From: Phaeobacter sp. A36a-5a
Lineage (GTDB): Bacteria > Pseudomonadota > Alphaproteobacteria > Rhodobacterales > Rhodobacteraceae
Direction of reading: 5' to 3'
Length of the DNA: 64,000 nucleotides
Assembly (NCBI RefSeq): GCF_037911135.1
Contig: NZ_JBBLYU010000001.1
Span: forward strand, 434,001-498,000
Below the pieces are notes generated by a model. The model saw nothing but the letters and a program-made list of their open reading frames with translations. It was not told where the DNA came from and made no database searches. This document shows positions 53,638 to 62,753 of the stretch, piece by piece; the stretch's first letter is position 1, and each line of letters begins with the position of its first letter. The translations under genes were made by a program, and so were the position numbers.

Positions 53638-55932
53638 TTACCCGCATTTGCTGTGGCCGCAGCTGCGGCAGGTCATGCAGCCTTCCACCATCTGCAGATC
53701 GTATTGGCCGCAGCTGGGGCAGGGTTTGCCGCGTGGAGCATTGAGGGAAACCACTTCCGCTTGCGGATCTGATTTCAGCCCCATGCCTTCACCTTCGATG
53801 AAGCCGGTTGCCACCATATGGGTTTCAATCACGCCGCCGATCGCCGCCAGAATGGAGGGGATGTATTTGCCTTGCACCCAGGCGCCGCCCCGCGGATCGA
53901 AGACCGCTTTCAGCTCCTCGACGACAAAGGACACATCGCCGCCACGGCGGAACACGGCCGAGATCATCCGGGTCAGCGCCAGCGTCCAGGCATAGTGCTC
54001 CATGTTCTTGGAGTTGATGAAGACCTCAAACGGGCGGCGGTGGCCGTTGATGATGATGTCGTTGATGGTGAGGTAAATGGCGTGCTCGGAATCCGGCCAC
54101 TTCAGCTTGTAGGTGTGGCCTTCCAGAGACTGCGGGCGGTCCAGCGGCTCTGACATATAGACCACTTCGGCGCCATTCTCGCCCATATCGCTTTGATGCG
54201 GTGCATCGGCGCTTTCGCCCGGCGCCTTGTCGGAGCTTTCGCTGACGGTCAGGACTGAGCCGGTTACGTCATTGGGGCGATAGGTGGTGCAGCCTTTGCA
54301 ACCAAGGTCCCAGGCCTGCATGTAGACGTCCTTGAACTCATCAAAGGAAATGTCTTCGGGGCAGTTGATGGTCTTGGAGATCGACGAGTCGATCCATTTC
54401 TGCGCCGCCGCCTGCATCTTAACGTGGTCGGAGGGGGGCAGGGTCTGGGCGTTGACGAAATAGTCGGGCAGCTCCTTGTCGCCGAATTTGTCGCGCCACA
54501 TCTGCACGGCGTAATCCACGACTTCCTCTTCAGTGCGGCTGCCGTCCTTTTGCAGGACCTTGCGGGTATAGGCATAGGCAAAGACGGGTTCGATCCCCGA
54601 GGACACGTTGCCCGCATAAAGCGAGATGGTGCCGGTCGGTGCGATGGAGGTCAGCAGCGCGTTGCGGATACCGTGTTCGCGGATTGCGTCGCGCACATCC
54701 TCGTCCATATTCATCATGGTGCCCGACGCCAGGTAGGCGTCCGCATCGAACAGCGGGAAGGCGCCTTTTTCCTTGGCCAGATCCACCGAGGCCAGATAGG
54801 CCGCGCGGGCGATCGCGTGCAGCCAATCCTCGGTCTGCCGCGCGGCTTCGTCCGAGCCATAGCGCAGCCCCAGCATCAGCAGTGCGTCGGCAAGGCCTGT
54901 TACACCAAGACCGATGCGGCGCTTGTTCTGGGCTTCCTGTGCCTGGGCCTCCAGCGGGAATTTCGACACGTCTACAACGTTGTCCATCATCCGCACCGCG
55001 GTGGCGACCAGCTCTTTCAGGGCCTGCGGATCCAGTTCGGAGTCTTTCTCGAAGGGGTTCTTGACCAGGCGCGCCAGATTGATCGAGCCAAGCAGGCAGG
55101 CGCCATAGGGGGGCAGGGGCTGTTCGCCGCAGGGGTTGGTGGCCGCGATCTGTTCCACGTAGGACAGGTTGTTGGCCTTGTTGATGCGGTCGATGAAGAT
55201 CACACCGGGTTCGGCGTAATCATAGGTCGCCTGCATGATCTTGTTCCACAGGTCCCGCGCCTGGACGGTGTGATAAACCTTGTCACCAAAAACCAGATCC
55301 CAGGATCCATCTGCCTTTACCGCTTCCATGAAGGGGTCGGTGACCAGCACGGACATGTTGAACATGCGCAGGCGGGCGGGGTCGGATTTCGCGGTGATGA
55401 AGGCCTCGATATCGGGATGGTCGCAGCGCATGGTCGCCATCATCGCGCCCCGGCGCGAGCCTGCGGACATGATGGTGCGGCACATGGCGTCCCAGACATC
55501 CATGAAGCTGAGCGGGCCAGAGGCGTCTGCGGCAACACCTTTCACATCGGCGCCGCGCGGACGGATGGTGGAGAAGTCATAGCCGATGCCACCGCCCTGC
55601 TGCATGGTCAGCGCGGCCTCTTTCAGCATGTCGAAGATGCCAGCCATGCTGTCGGGGACGGTGCCCATCACGAAGCAGTTGAACAGGGTCACCTGCCGCG
55701 CGGTGCCGGCACCGGCGGTGATCCGACCAGCGGGCAGATACTGGAAGTCCTCAAGCGCGCCGTAGAATTTGTCCTCCCACATCTTGGGATCGGTCTCAGC
55801 CCGTGCCAGGTCGCGGGCGATGCGGCGCCAGCTGTCTTCGACGGTCTGGTCGATGGGGGTGCCATCGGCCTGTTTGAAACGGTATTTCATGTCCCAGATC
55901 TGTTCGGCAATCGGGGCGGCAAAGCGGCTCAT
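53638..55932 (-). CDS. nrdJ: Adenosylcobalamin-dependent (class II) ribonucleoside-diphosphate reductase
   Basis: This class II ribonucleotide reductase makes deoxyribonucleotides using B12 as radical source and works with or without oxygen. The 764-aa protein has NPCGEQPLPPYGACLLGSIN, TGLADALLMLGLRYGS, and APTGTISLYAGNVSSGIEPV, and a C-terminal zinc-ribbon-like cysteine cluster (CPSCGQY, CMTCRSCGHSKCG). I start at MSRFAAPIAEQIW. No cobalamin riboswitch is evident in the short upstream region. It is divergent from the DUF1489 gene. Confidence 0.95.
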   Translation of the reverse strand: MSRFAAPIAEQIWDMKYRFKQADGTPIDQTVEDSWRRIARDLARAETDPKMWEDKFYGALEDFQYLPAGRITAGAGTARQVTLFNCFVMGTVPDSMAGIFDMLKEAALTMQQGGGIGYDFSTIRPRGADVKGVAADASGPLSFMDVWDAMCRTIMSAGSRRGAMMATMRCDHPDIEAFITAKSDPARLRMFNMSVLVTDPFMEAVKADGSWDLVFGDKVYHTVQARDLWNKIMQATYDYAEPGVIFIDRINKANNLSYVEQIAATNPCGEQPLPPYGACLLGSINLARLVKNPFEKDSELDPQALKELVATAVRMMDNVVDVSKFPLEAQAQEAQNKRRIGLGVTGLADALLMLGLRYGSDEAARQTEDWLHAIARAAYLASVDLAKEKGAFPLFDADAYLASGTMMNMDEDVRDAIREHGIRNALLTSIAPTGTISLYAGNVSSGIEPVFAYAYTRKVLQKDGSRTEEEVVDYAVQMWRDKFGDKELPDYFVNAQTLPPSDHVKMQAAAQKWIDSSISKTINCPEDISFDEFKDVYMQAWDLGCKGCTTYRPNDVTGSVLTVSESSDKAPGESADAPHQSDMGENGAEVVYMSEPLDRPQSLEGHTYKLKWPDSEHAIYLTINDIIINGHRRPFEVFINSKNMEHYAWTLALTRMISAVFRRGGDVSFVVEELKAVFDPRGGAWVQGKYIPSILAAIGGVIETHMVATGFIEGEGMGLKSDPQAEVVSLNAPRGKPCPSCGQYDLQMVEGCMTCRSCGHSKCG

Positions 55933-56117
55933 ATGGCGAATCCCTATGGTCGGTCGTGGCAAGGTGGCGGCCTGACTACACCAGCCGCGCCGATATCCTC
56001 AACGCAGAAATCGCGCGGAGGCGTAAATTTATCATCATCGTACCACAACACCTTGTCGATCTGCCAGTCTGACCTACAATATAGAGTTGATCATCTGGAC
56101 GACTCTGTGGGCATCTT

Positions 56118-56549
56118 GTGGATAACTATATCAACCTCGTGAAACTTTCCGTTGGGACTGAAACTGTTGACGGGCTGGCAGCCTGGCAGGCGGAGTACCG
56201 CAAGCAGTTGCCGGAGGGATTGCCGCGCCATGTTACGCGGATGTGGCCCAAGCGCGAAGCGGAGATCCTCAATGGTGGGTCGATCTATTGGGTGATCAAG
56301 GGACAAATCCAGTGTCGTCAACGCATTTTGCGGCTGGACGAGGTGATCGGTGGCGACGGAATCCGCCGCTGTGCAATTGTTCTGGAGCCGGAAATCCACC
56401 GTACACAGGTCGCAACGCGGCGGGCTTTTCAGGGGTGGCGCTATCTGAAGCCGGAGGACACGCCGCCGGATCTGCGAAAAGGGCGTTTGGCAGAAAAGCC
56501 GTTGCCGCCTGAGCTGTCGCAGGCGCTTGCGGAAATCGGCGTGATCTGA
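56118..56549 (+). CDS. DUF1489 family protein
   Basis: A 143-aa protein matching the alphaproteobacterial DUF1489 family, function unknown. The N-terminus MDNYINLVKLSVGTETVDGL and the segment GSIYWVIKGQIQCRQRIL are typical, and the C-terminal RAFQGWRYLKPEDTPPDL completes it. The start is GTG. It is divergent from nrdJ, an arrangement that may simply be local. Confidence 0.92.
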   Translation: MDNYINLVKLSVGTETVDGLAAWQAEYRKQLPEGLPRHVTRMWPKREAEILNGGSIYWVIKGQIQCRQRILRLDEVIGGDGIRRCAIVLEPEIHRTQVATRRAFQGWRYLKPEDTPPDLRKGRLAEKPLPPELSQALAEIGVI

Positions 56550-56603
56550 CCAGCCGACGACCAATCGGCTATGATCGCCTATGTGTCAGGGGCGCAGTGA
56601 CGC

Positions 56604-56627
56604 AAAAAAGGCCCCTGCCGGGGCCTT
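56604..56627 (-). terminator. Rho-independent terminator for the DUF1244 gene
   Basis: On the minus strand GGCCCC pairs with GGGGCC (loop GGCA) and is followed by TTTTTT, about 60 bases past the gene stop. On the plus strand it may also end the DUF1489 transcript. Confidence 0.8.
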
Positions 56628-56685
56628 CATCAGGTCGCTTCACGCGGCAGTAACTTCGCGGTCCGTCGGTGGCGGCGCTGGACCG

Positions 56686-57003
56686 TCAGGAGGGCTCTTT
56701 TCCTACATTCTCTTGAAATGCGGTCTCAAAAGCGGCCTGTTTCTCGACAGAGGCCTCGGTCTGATAGTTGGCTTTCCATTCATCCATGGTCATGCCGTAG
56801 AAGCTTTCACGTGCCTCGGCTTTTCCCATCTCGATGCCGCGTTCATTGGCGGCTTCCTGATACCAGCGCGACAGGCAATTGCGGCAGAACCCTGTGAGAT
56901 TCATCATGTCGATGTTCTGCACATCGGTGCGGTCTTCCATCAGGTGCTGGCGCAACCGGCGGAAGGCGGCCGCCTCTAGTTCGATCTGGGTCTGCTTGTC
57001 CAT
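56686..57003 (-). CDS. DUF1244 family protein
   Basis: A 105-aa helical protein of the DUF1244 family, widespread in proteobacteria and uncharacterised. The core FRRLRQHLMEDRTDVQNIDM followed by GFCRNCLSRWYQEAA carries a conserved cysteine pair. AAGGAG lies before MDKQTQIELEAAA. It follows the N-formylglutamate amidohydrolase-like gene on the same strand. Confidence 0.93.
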   Translation of the reverse strand: MDKQTQIELEAAAFRRLRQHLMEDRTDVQNIDMMNLTGFCRNCLSRWYQEAANERGIEMGKAEARESFYGMTMDEWKANYQTEASVEKQAAFETAFQENVGKEPS

Positions 57004-57091
57004 GTCGGGCTCCTTCCATGACACTATCTGCGTGACTAGCAGTTGCACCCGGGCGGAGCAACTCGCACCGATGGTCGCGCCCTATCGGGTG

Positions 57092-57829
57092 TCAGAGACC
57101 TGATTTGTTCAAGGCGCAGGGCAGTACATTGGCCAGACGTTCGGCCCAGTCCTGCTGCTCGGCCGCACTGGCAATCAGATCGTTGCGCAGTTCGATCAGC
57201 GTGTTTGGGCGCGCATGGGCGGTACCATGTCGATCCAGCGTATCGCCGGGCAGATAGCCTGTGTAGGGCGCATTCACGCCGACGCAGAGGTCCGGCTGCG
57301 CCTTCATCTCGGTGACGATATGGGGCGACAGGGGCTCGTTGTCAGGTGACAGGATTCCGATGTGCCAGGGCCGTGGCGGACGTCCGCGCAGCTGGCGGGT
57401 GAAGGAGTGGATGGACACCAGAATTGCGTCGGGCCGCATCAGCAGCTCGGCCAGGGCATCATGATAGGGGTGGTAGCAGGCCGCCATCCGCGCCGTTCGC
57501 TCGGCCGCATCGGCGTGGCGGTTGCCGGGAATGATGGTCCCGTCGTAGAGTTTCATAAGCAGGGTTGGATCATCCGGGCCACGGTTTGGATCAATCACCA
57601 GTCGCGAGAAATTGGAGGCGATGACCGGCGCATCCAGAAGCTGCCCCAACTGCTGTGCCACCCCATAGGCGCCGATATCATAGGCAATGTGGCGCTCCAT
57701 GTCCGCGCGCGGCAGGCCAAGTTCGCCGTTGTTCACAAAGGGGGGGACATGATTGGTGGCGTGATCGCAGCAGATCACCCAGCGGGCAGGGCGCCCGGCC
57801 CCATGCAAGAAGAATGGTGAATATGTCAT
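57092..57829 (-). CDS. N-formylglutamate amidohydrolase family protein
   Basis: A 245-aa metallohydrolase of the N-formylglutamate amidohydrolase family, which in histidine degradation releases formate from N-formylglutamate. Recognisable segments are WVICCDHATNHVPPF, HIAYDIGAYGVAQQL, and LVSIHSFTRQLRG with metal-binding histidines. No hut genes adjoin it, so the substrate may be different. It is upstream of the DUF1244 gene on the same strand. Confidence 0.9.
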   Translation of the reverse strand: MTYSPFFLHGAGRPARWVICCDHATNHVPPFVNNGELGLPRADMERHIAYDIGAYGVAQQLGQLLDAPVIASNFSRLVIDPNRGPDDPTLLMKLYDGTIIPGNRHADAAERTARMAACYHPYHDALAELLMRPDAILVSIHSFTRQLRGRPPRPWHIGILSPDNEPLSPHIVTEMKAQPDLCVGVNAPYTGYLPGDTLDRHGTAHARPNTLIELRNDLIASAAEQQDWAERLANVLPCALNKSGL

Positions 57830-57949
57830 CTGTCCGTCGCCATTTGATGATGAAGCTTTAGGGGAGTTGCGGCAAAATGGGAATTAGGCGATAAGCGCCG
57901 CAGCAATGTTTGCGATAACACCGTTCCAGCCGATGAAGAGGATGACCCC

Positions 57950-59395
57950 ATGAGAAGATCGCGCAATGTAAAGATTGTTGCCACCCTTGGGCCGGCATCC
58001 GAAACCTATGAGACCATCCGTGCCCTGCATGAGGCGGGTGCAGATGTGTTCCGTCTGAACATGTCGCACGGCAGCCACGAAGAGATTGCCGCCAAACATG
58101 CGATTATTCGCAAGGTCGAGGCCGATCTGGACAGCTCGATTGCCATCCTCGCCGACCTTCAGGGGCCGAAGCTGCGTGTCGGCGTCTTTGCCAATGGTTC
58201 GGAGGAGCTGGTCGAAGGTGCGTCCTTCCGGCTGGATCTGGACAAGGCAGAGGGTGACGTGAATCGCGTCTGTCTTCCCCACCCCGAGATTTTCGAAGCC
58301 CTGCAGCCCGGTGCCCATCTGCTGGTCAACGATGGCAAGATTCGCCTGAAGGTGGAGACCTGCGGCAACCACTTCGCCAATTGTACCGTCACCACAGGTG
58401 GGACAATCTCCAACCGCAAGGGGGTGAATGTTCCCGATGTGGTGCTGCCGCTGGCGGCCCTGTCGGAGAAAGATCGCGGCGATCTGGAATTTGTCTGCGG
58501 GCTGGGCGTCGATTGGCTGGCGCTGTCCTTTGTTCAGCGCGCCAAGGACGTCTACGAGGCACGTGGTCTTGCGGATGGTCGCGCGGCAGTGCTGTCGAAA
58601 ATCGAAAAACCGGCTGCGGTCGACAATTTCGATGAAATCCTAGATGCCTCCGACGGGATCATGGTTGCGCGCGGCGATCTGGGTGTTGAACTGCCGGTTG
58701 CTGCAGTGCCGCCGATCCAGAAACGTCTGGTGCGTCGCTGCCGTGCAGCTGCCAAACCGGTGATCGTGGCCACCCAGATGCTGGAAAGCATGATCGAAAG
58801 CCCGATGCCGACCCGCGCCGAAGTCTCCGATGTGGCAACCGCGATCTACGAGGGGGCGGATGCAATCATGCTCTCCGCTGAATCCGCGGCAGGCCAGTAC
58901 CCGATCGAAGCGGTGAAGACGATGGATAATGTCGCCACCGAGGTAGAGGTGGATCCGACCTATAGCCAGATCATTGCCTCTTCCCGCTCGGCCAAGGGCG
59001 ATACCGTCGCCGACGCGATTGTCGCTGCCGCGCGTGAAATCGCCGAGAAGACCGAGATCAAGGCGATCTGCTGCTATACCCAAAGCGGCACCACCGCGCT
59101 GCTGACCGCACGGGAGCGTCCGGGCGTGCCGATCATTGCGCTGACGCCGCTGAACCGGACAGCCCGCCGTCTGGCGCTGAGCTGGGGCTGCAACTGTGTG
59201 GTGACGCCGGATCAGGAACGCTTCAAAGGCGCTGTGGTCGGTGCCGCGCGTGCCGCCCGTTCCGGCGGCTTCGCCGGGGAAACCGATCAGATCGTCGTGA
59301 CGGCCGGTGTGCCTTTCAACGTTCCGGGCACCACCAACATCCTGCGTGTGGCACCCTGCGATGAACGTTTGATCTACAGCACCGACCCGGAGTAA
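57950..59395 (+). CDS. pyk: Pyruvate kinase
   Basis: Pyruvate kinase converts PEP and ADP to pyruvate and ATP at the end of glycolysis. The 481-aa protein has KIVATLGPASETYETI, FRLNMSHGSHEEI, the catalytic lysine region VLSKIEKPAAVDNFDEI, and MVARGDLGVELP. Length is typical. GAGGATG precedes the ATG. A PPDK-like enzyme in the same window would run the opposite direction, but no shared regulation is seen. Confidence 0.97.
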   Translation: MRRSRNVKIVATLGPASETYETIRALHEAGADVFRLNMSHGSHEEIAAKHAIIRKVEADLDSSIAILADLQGPKLRVGVFANGSEELVEGASFRLDLDKAEGDVNRVCLPHPEIFEALQPGAHLLVNDGKIRLKVETCGNHFANCTVTTGGTISNRKGVNVPDVVLPLAALSEKDRGDLEFVCGLGVDWLALSFVQRAKDVYEARGLADGRAAVLSKIEKPAAVDNFDEILDASDGIMVARGDLGVELPVAAVPPIQKRLVRRCRAAAKPVIVATQMLESMIESPMPTRAEVSDVATAIYEGADAIMLSAESAAGQYPIEAVKTMDNVATEVEVDPTYSQIIASSRSAKGDTVADAIVAAAREIAEKTEIKAICCYTQSGTTALLTARERPGVPIIALTPLNRTARRLALSWGCNCVVTPDQERFKGAVVGAARAARSGGFAGETDQIVVTAGVPFNVPGTTNILRVAPCDERLIYSTDPE

Positions 59396-59432
59396 CCTGA
59401 ACGCGTCTTAGTCTTCTGCGAGGACGCGCAGC

Positions 59433-59654
59433 ATGGATACGGATCTGGCACTGGTGCTTGGGTTGTTGCTGGCTTTTCTGGCAATACCCGCGCTGTTGTC
59501 TGCCGCTACCGACCGCCGCACCCCCAGGGTGTCGGCGGTTTTTCTTGTCGTGGCGGTGGGTCTGCTCCTATATGCGTTCAGTACAAAATCCGGCGGGTAT
59601 CAGATCGACGATATCCCGAAAGCCATTTTCCGGGTGATTGGCCGCTTTACCTGA
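59433..59654 (+). CDS. Small two-helix hypothetical membrane protein
   Basis: A 73-aa protein with two hydrophobic helices (ALVLGLLLAFLAIPALLSA and VSAVFLVVAVGLLLYAF) and a basic C-terminus ending in IPKAIFRVIGRFT. I do not recognise a named family. It is 37 bases downstream of pyk on the same strand and may be co-transcribed. Confidence 0.75.
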   Translation: MDTDLALVLGLLLAFLAIPALLSAATDRRTPRVSAVFLVVAVGLLLYAFSTKSGGYQIDDIPKAIFRVIGRFT

Positions 59655-59844
59655 GCGTCATGGCGCGCGCTGACTGTCGAGGCCGCGCTGACTGAACCTC
59701 AAGGAGGGCGGATTGGCCGTCTGCTCGAAGAATCTGCTTGCCCTTATGGTCCAGCTTGCGTAAACGGCAGCCCTGTTCGCGTGGCCGGCCCAATGTGGCA
59801 TGCCGAGTCGCGCATAGACCGAACCCGCATTGAAGGAGACGGAA

Positions 59845-60045
59845 ATGCCCAAAATGAAGACAAAATCGAGCGCCAAGAAGCGCTTCAAAGTGACCGCGAC
59901 CGGCAAGGTCCTCGCAGGTCAGGCCGGCAAGCGCCATGGCATGATCAAGCGGACCCGCAAGTTTATCCGCGACGCCCGCGGCACCACTACCCTGTCGGCA
60001 CCCGACGCAAAGATCGTCAAGGGCTTCATGCCCTACGACCGCTAA
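59845..60045 (+). CDS. rpmI: 50S ribosomal protein L35
   Basis: Ribosomal protein L35, 66 aa, begins [20 protein letters not shown] and ends in the conserved [16 protein letters not shown] precedes the ATG. It is followed 15 bases later by rplT. infC, often the first gene of this operon, is absent here. Confidence 0.98.
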   Translation: MPKMKTKSSAKKRFKVTATGKVLAGQAGKRHGMIKRTRKFIRDARGTTTLSAPDAKIVKGFMPYDR

Positions 60046-60060
60046 GAGGAGATCTGAGAT

Positions 60061-60426
60061 ATGTCCCGCGTTAAAGGTGGTACCACAACTCACGCCCGTC
60101 ACAAGAAAGTCATCAAGGCCGCAAAAGGCTACTATGGCCGTCGCAAGAATACCTTCAAGGTCGCGCGTCAGGCTGTTGACAAGGCAAACCAATACGCAAC
60201 CCGCGACCGTAAGAACCGCAAGCGGAATTTCCGCGCGCTGTGGATCCAGCGGATCAACGCAGCTGTGCGTAGCCACGACGAGGCTCTGACATACTCCCGC
60301 TTCATCAACGGCCTGACCCTGGCCGGTATCGAAGTGGACCGCAAAGTGCTTGCCGATCTGGCCGTACACGAGCCCGAAGCATTCGGTGCCATCGTGAAGC
60401 AGGCACAGAGCGCACTGGCAGCCTAA
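60061..60426 (+). CDS. rplT: 50S ribosomal protein L20
   Basis: Ribosomal protein L20, 121 aa, binds 23S rRNA early in large-subunit assembly. It shows [37 protein letters not shown] and the C-terminal [28 protein letters not shown] precedes the ATG. The stop codon sits within a 14-bp perfect palindrome, and a strong terminator follows. Confidence 0.98.
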   Translation: MSRVKGGTTTHARHKKVIKAAKGYYGRRKNTFKVARQAVDKANQYATRDRKNRKRNFRALWIQRINAAVRSHDEALTYSRFINGLTLAGIEVDRKVLADLAVHEPEAFGAIVKQAQSALAA

Positions 60427-60448
60427 GCTTAGGCGCAAGACAATTCCG

Positions 60449-60479
60449 AAAGGGCCGCTCTGCAAAGGGCGGCCCTTTT
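60449..60479 (+). terminator. Rho-independent terminator after rplT
   Basis: A perfect 10-bp stem (AAAGGGCCGC and complement) with a 10-base loop and TTTT tail closes the rpmI-rplT operon before pheS. Confidence 0.9.
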
Positions 60480-60641
60480 GCTGTTGCTGATCTGCTAGAG
60501 AGGCAGGCTATACGGTCTGACGGAGGCGGGGAGGCTGCCGGATTGTCGCGATTGCCGCCCGATTGGCAGAGAACCGGTTCAAAAGCTTGCTTTCAGCTTC
60601 TGCTGTGGTAGCAGGGCTGCAGCATTATTCAGGGGACCGTC

Positions 60642-61715
60642 ATGGACGATCTTAAAGCAAAATATCTCGGGCAGATCGCCGATGCTGCCGATGAAAACGC
60701 GCTGGAGACCATCCGGGTTGCAGCAGTTGGGAAAAAGGGCGAAGTCGCGCTGAAGATGCGTGAGCTGGGCAAGATGACGCCTGAAGAGCGTCAGGTTGCG
60801 GGTCCGGCCCTGAACGCGCTGAAGGATGAGATCAACGCCGCACTCGCCGCCAAGAAGGCCGGGCTGGCCGATGCCGCATTGGATGCGCGCCTGCGGACCG
60901 AATGGCTGGACGTCACCTTGCCGACCCGCCCGACGCGCAGCGGGACTCTGCATCCGATCAGCCAGGCCAGCGAGGAGTTGACCGCGATCTTTGCCGAGCT
61001 GGGTTTCTCCGTTGCCGAAGGTCCGCGTATCGACACCGACTGGTACAATTTCGATGCGCTGAATATTCCCGGCCACCATCCGGCACGCGCTGAGATGGAC
61101 ACGTTCTACATGCACCGCGCCGAGGGCGATAACCGCCCGCCGCATGTGCTTCGCACCCATACCAGCCCCGTCCAGATCCGCTCGATGGAGAAGATGGGTG
61201 CGCCTTTGCGCATCATCTGTCCGGGTGGCGTTTACCGCGCTGATTACGACCAGACCCACACGCCGATGTTCCATCAGGTCGAAGGCCTCGCGCTGGACAA
61301 GAACATCTCCATGGCGAACCTGAAATGGGTGCTGGAAGAATTCGTGAAATCCTTCTTTGAGGTGGACAGCGTCGATCTGCGTTTCCGTGCGTCGCATTTC
61401 CCCTTCACCGAACCGTCGGCCGAGGTTGATATCCGCTGTTCCTGGAAAGATGGCACCTTGAAAATCGGTGAGGGTGACGACTGGCTTGAAATCCTTGGCT
61501 CCGGCATGGTGCACCCCAAGGTGATTGCCGCTGGCGGGATCGACCCGGACATCTATCAGGGGTTTGCGTTCGGGATGGGGATCGACCGGATCGCGATGCT
61601 GAAATACGGTATTCCTGATCTGCGCGCCTTCTTCGACAGCGACCTGCGCTGGCTGCGCCACTACGGTTTCCAGTGTCTCGACGTGCCGACGCTGCACGGT
61701 GGTTTGAGCCGCTAG
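60642..61715 (+). CDS. pheS: Phenylalanine-tRNA ligase alpha subunit
   Basis: PheS is the catalytic subunit of the alpha2beta2 phenylalanyl-tRNA synthetase. The 357-aa protein has an N-terminal coiled-coil region, then class II motifs: [54 protein letters not shown] and [21 protein letters not shown] terminator precedes it (after rplT), so it has its own promoter. pheT follows after a separate esterase gene. Confidence 0.97.
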   Translation: MDDLKAKYLGQIADAADENALETIRVAAVGKKGEVALKMRELGKMTPEERQVAGPALNALKDEINAALAAKKAGLADAALDARLRTEWLDVTLPTRPTRSGTLHPISQASEELTAIFAELGFSVAEGPRIDTDWYNFDALNIPGHHPARAEMDTFYMHRAEGDNRPPHVLRTHTSPVQIRSMEKMGAPLRIICPGGVYRADYDQTHTPMFHQVEGLALDKNISMANLKWVLEEFVKSFFEVDSVDLRFRASHFPFTEPSAEVDIRCSWKDGTLKIGEGDDWLEILGSGMVHPKVIAAGGIDPDIYQGFAFGMGIDRIAMLKYGIPDLRAFFDSDLRWLRHYGFQCLDVPTLHGGLSR

Positions 61716-61735
61716 GCCCGGATGACGGACTTCTG

Positions 61736-61768
61736 AACGCCTGCCTCGTACCTGAGGCGGGCGTTTTG
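61736..61768 (+). terminator. Rho-independent terminator after pheS
   Basis: A 12-bp stem with one wobble (AACGCCTGCCTC with GAGGCGGGCGTT), 6-base loop, followed by TTGGTTT. It separates pheS from the downstream esterase and pheT. Confidence 0.85.
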
Positions 61769-61842
61769 GTTTGGGGGCCTAGGTTCACCGCCCCACAAAC
61801 ATGTGAAATGACAGGGGCGTGGTGTCGGGTAGTCTCCCGTCT

Positions 61843-62664
61843 ATGACACGTTTTCTCCTCTTGCTCTCAACCGCTTACATGTGTGCCACCTCTGTCGCGG
61901 CCATGGGGCCGTGGAAGGCAACTGCAGACCCCTGCGGCGAAGAGCTGGCCTGCGCGCTGGGAGATCGCAGCTATCACGTGATGGAGCCTGATAACTGGGA
62001 CGGTGTCGCGCCGCTGCCTGTTCTGATGCATTTTCATGGCTGGTCGCGAACAGGCAAACATGCGTTGCGCTCCGATCGGGTCGGGGCCTCGGCCAAACGG
62101 CGGGGCGTATTGCTGGTCACCCCGAATGGCCGTGGCAAGAGCTGGAATTTCTGGACGGCAGACACCGAGGATGTGCCCTTTGCCGATGCGGTGCTGGCGG
62201 ATGTGGCAAAACGCTACCCGGTCGATGCCGAACAGGTCTTTGTCTCGGGCTATTCCTACGGATCCGCCATGGCCTGGCGTTACGCCTGCCAGAGCGGCAA
62301 GGGGATTGCGGCATTGCTGGCGGTGGCGGGCAGTATTGATCAAACCGAAATCTGCGCCGAGGCCCCGCAGGAGGTTCGGCATGTGCACGGGCTTGCGGAC
62401 ACGGTGATGGATTTTCCGATGGGGCCGGGGGATGATGTGACCTATCCGGTGGCCTTGTGGCGGCGGGCGTTCGACTGTTCCGGCGGAGGCGAGGCGCAGG
62501 GAGATTGGCAGGTCCGCAGTTTCCTGACATTTTCGCGCACCGGCTGGAGCTGCGGTGGGCATGATGTCACCCTGGATCTGCACCCGGGCGGGCATTTCAT
62601 CCCGCATGGTTGGATCGGTCGGCAGCTGGATGAGCTTTTGGGTCTCACCCCCAGCTATCCTTAG
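61843..62664 (+). CDS. Exported PHB-depolymerase/LpqC-like alpha-beta hydrolase
   Basis: A 273-aa exported esterase of the polyhydroxybutyrate depolymerase/LpqC-like group, with signal peptide MTRFLLLLSTAYMCATSVAA. The catalytic serine is in VSGYSYGSAMAWRYAC, the aspartate is probably in HGLADTVMDFP and the histidine in HPGGHFIPHGW, so the triad looks intact. LMHFHGWSRTGK supplies the oxyanion region. Substrate could be short polyesters or feruloyl-type esters. It is inserted between pheS and pheT. Confidence 0.88.
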   Translation: MTRFLLLLSTAYMCATSVAAMGPWKATADPCGEELACALGDRSYHVMEPDNWDGVAPLPVLMHFHGWSRTGKHALRSDRVGASAKRRGVLLVTPNGRGKSWNFWTADTEDVPFADAVLADVAKRYPVDAEQVFVSGYSYGSAMAWRYACQSGKGIAALLAVAGSIDQTEICAEAPQEVRHVHGLADTVMDFPMGPGDDVTYPVALWRRAFDCSGGGEAQGDWQVRSFLTFSRTGWSCGGHDVTLDLHPGGHFIPHGWIGRQLDELLGLTPSYP

Positions 62665-62753
62665 GCCGAGAGCGGAGCCAAGGCTTGCACATGGGGGCAA
62701 TCTTTGTCATTGCCTGCTGCAACATGCATGGCTTGCCATAGGAAACCGGACCG

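Noticed and set aside
56074-56095. Possible NrdR-type box upstream of nrdJ (around CTACAATATAGAG)
   Set aside because: Only partly matches the consensus, lacks the usual second copy and symmetry.
55933-56117. Cobalamin riboswitch for B12-dependent nrdJ
   Set aside because: The spacer is short and no B12-box-like conserved core or pseudoknot arrangement was seen.
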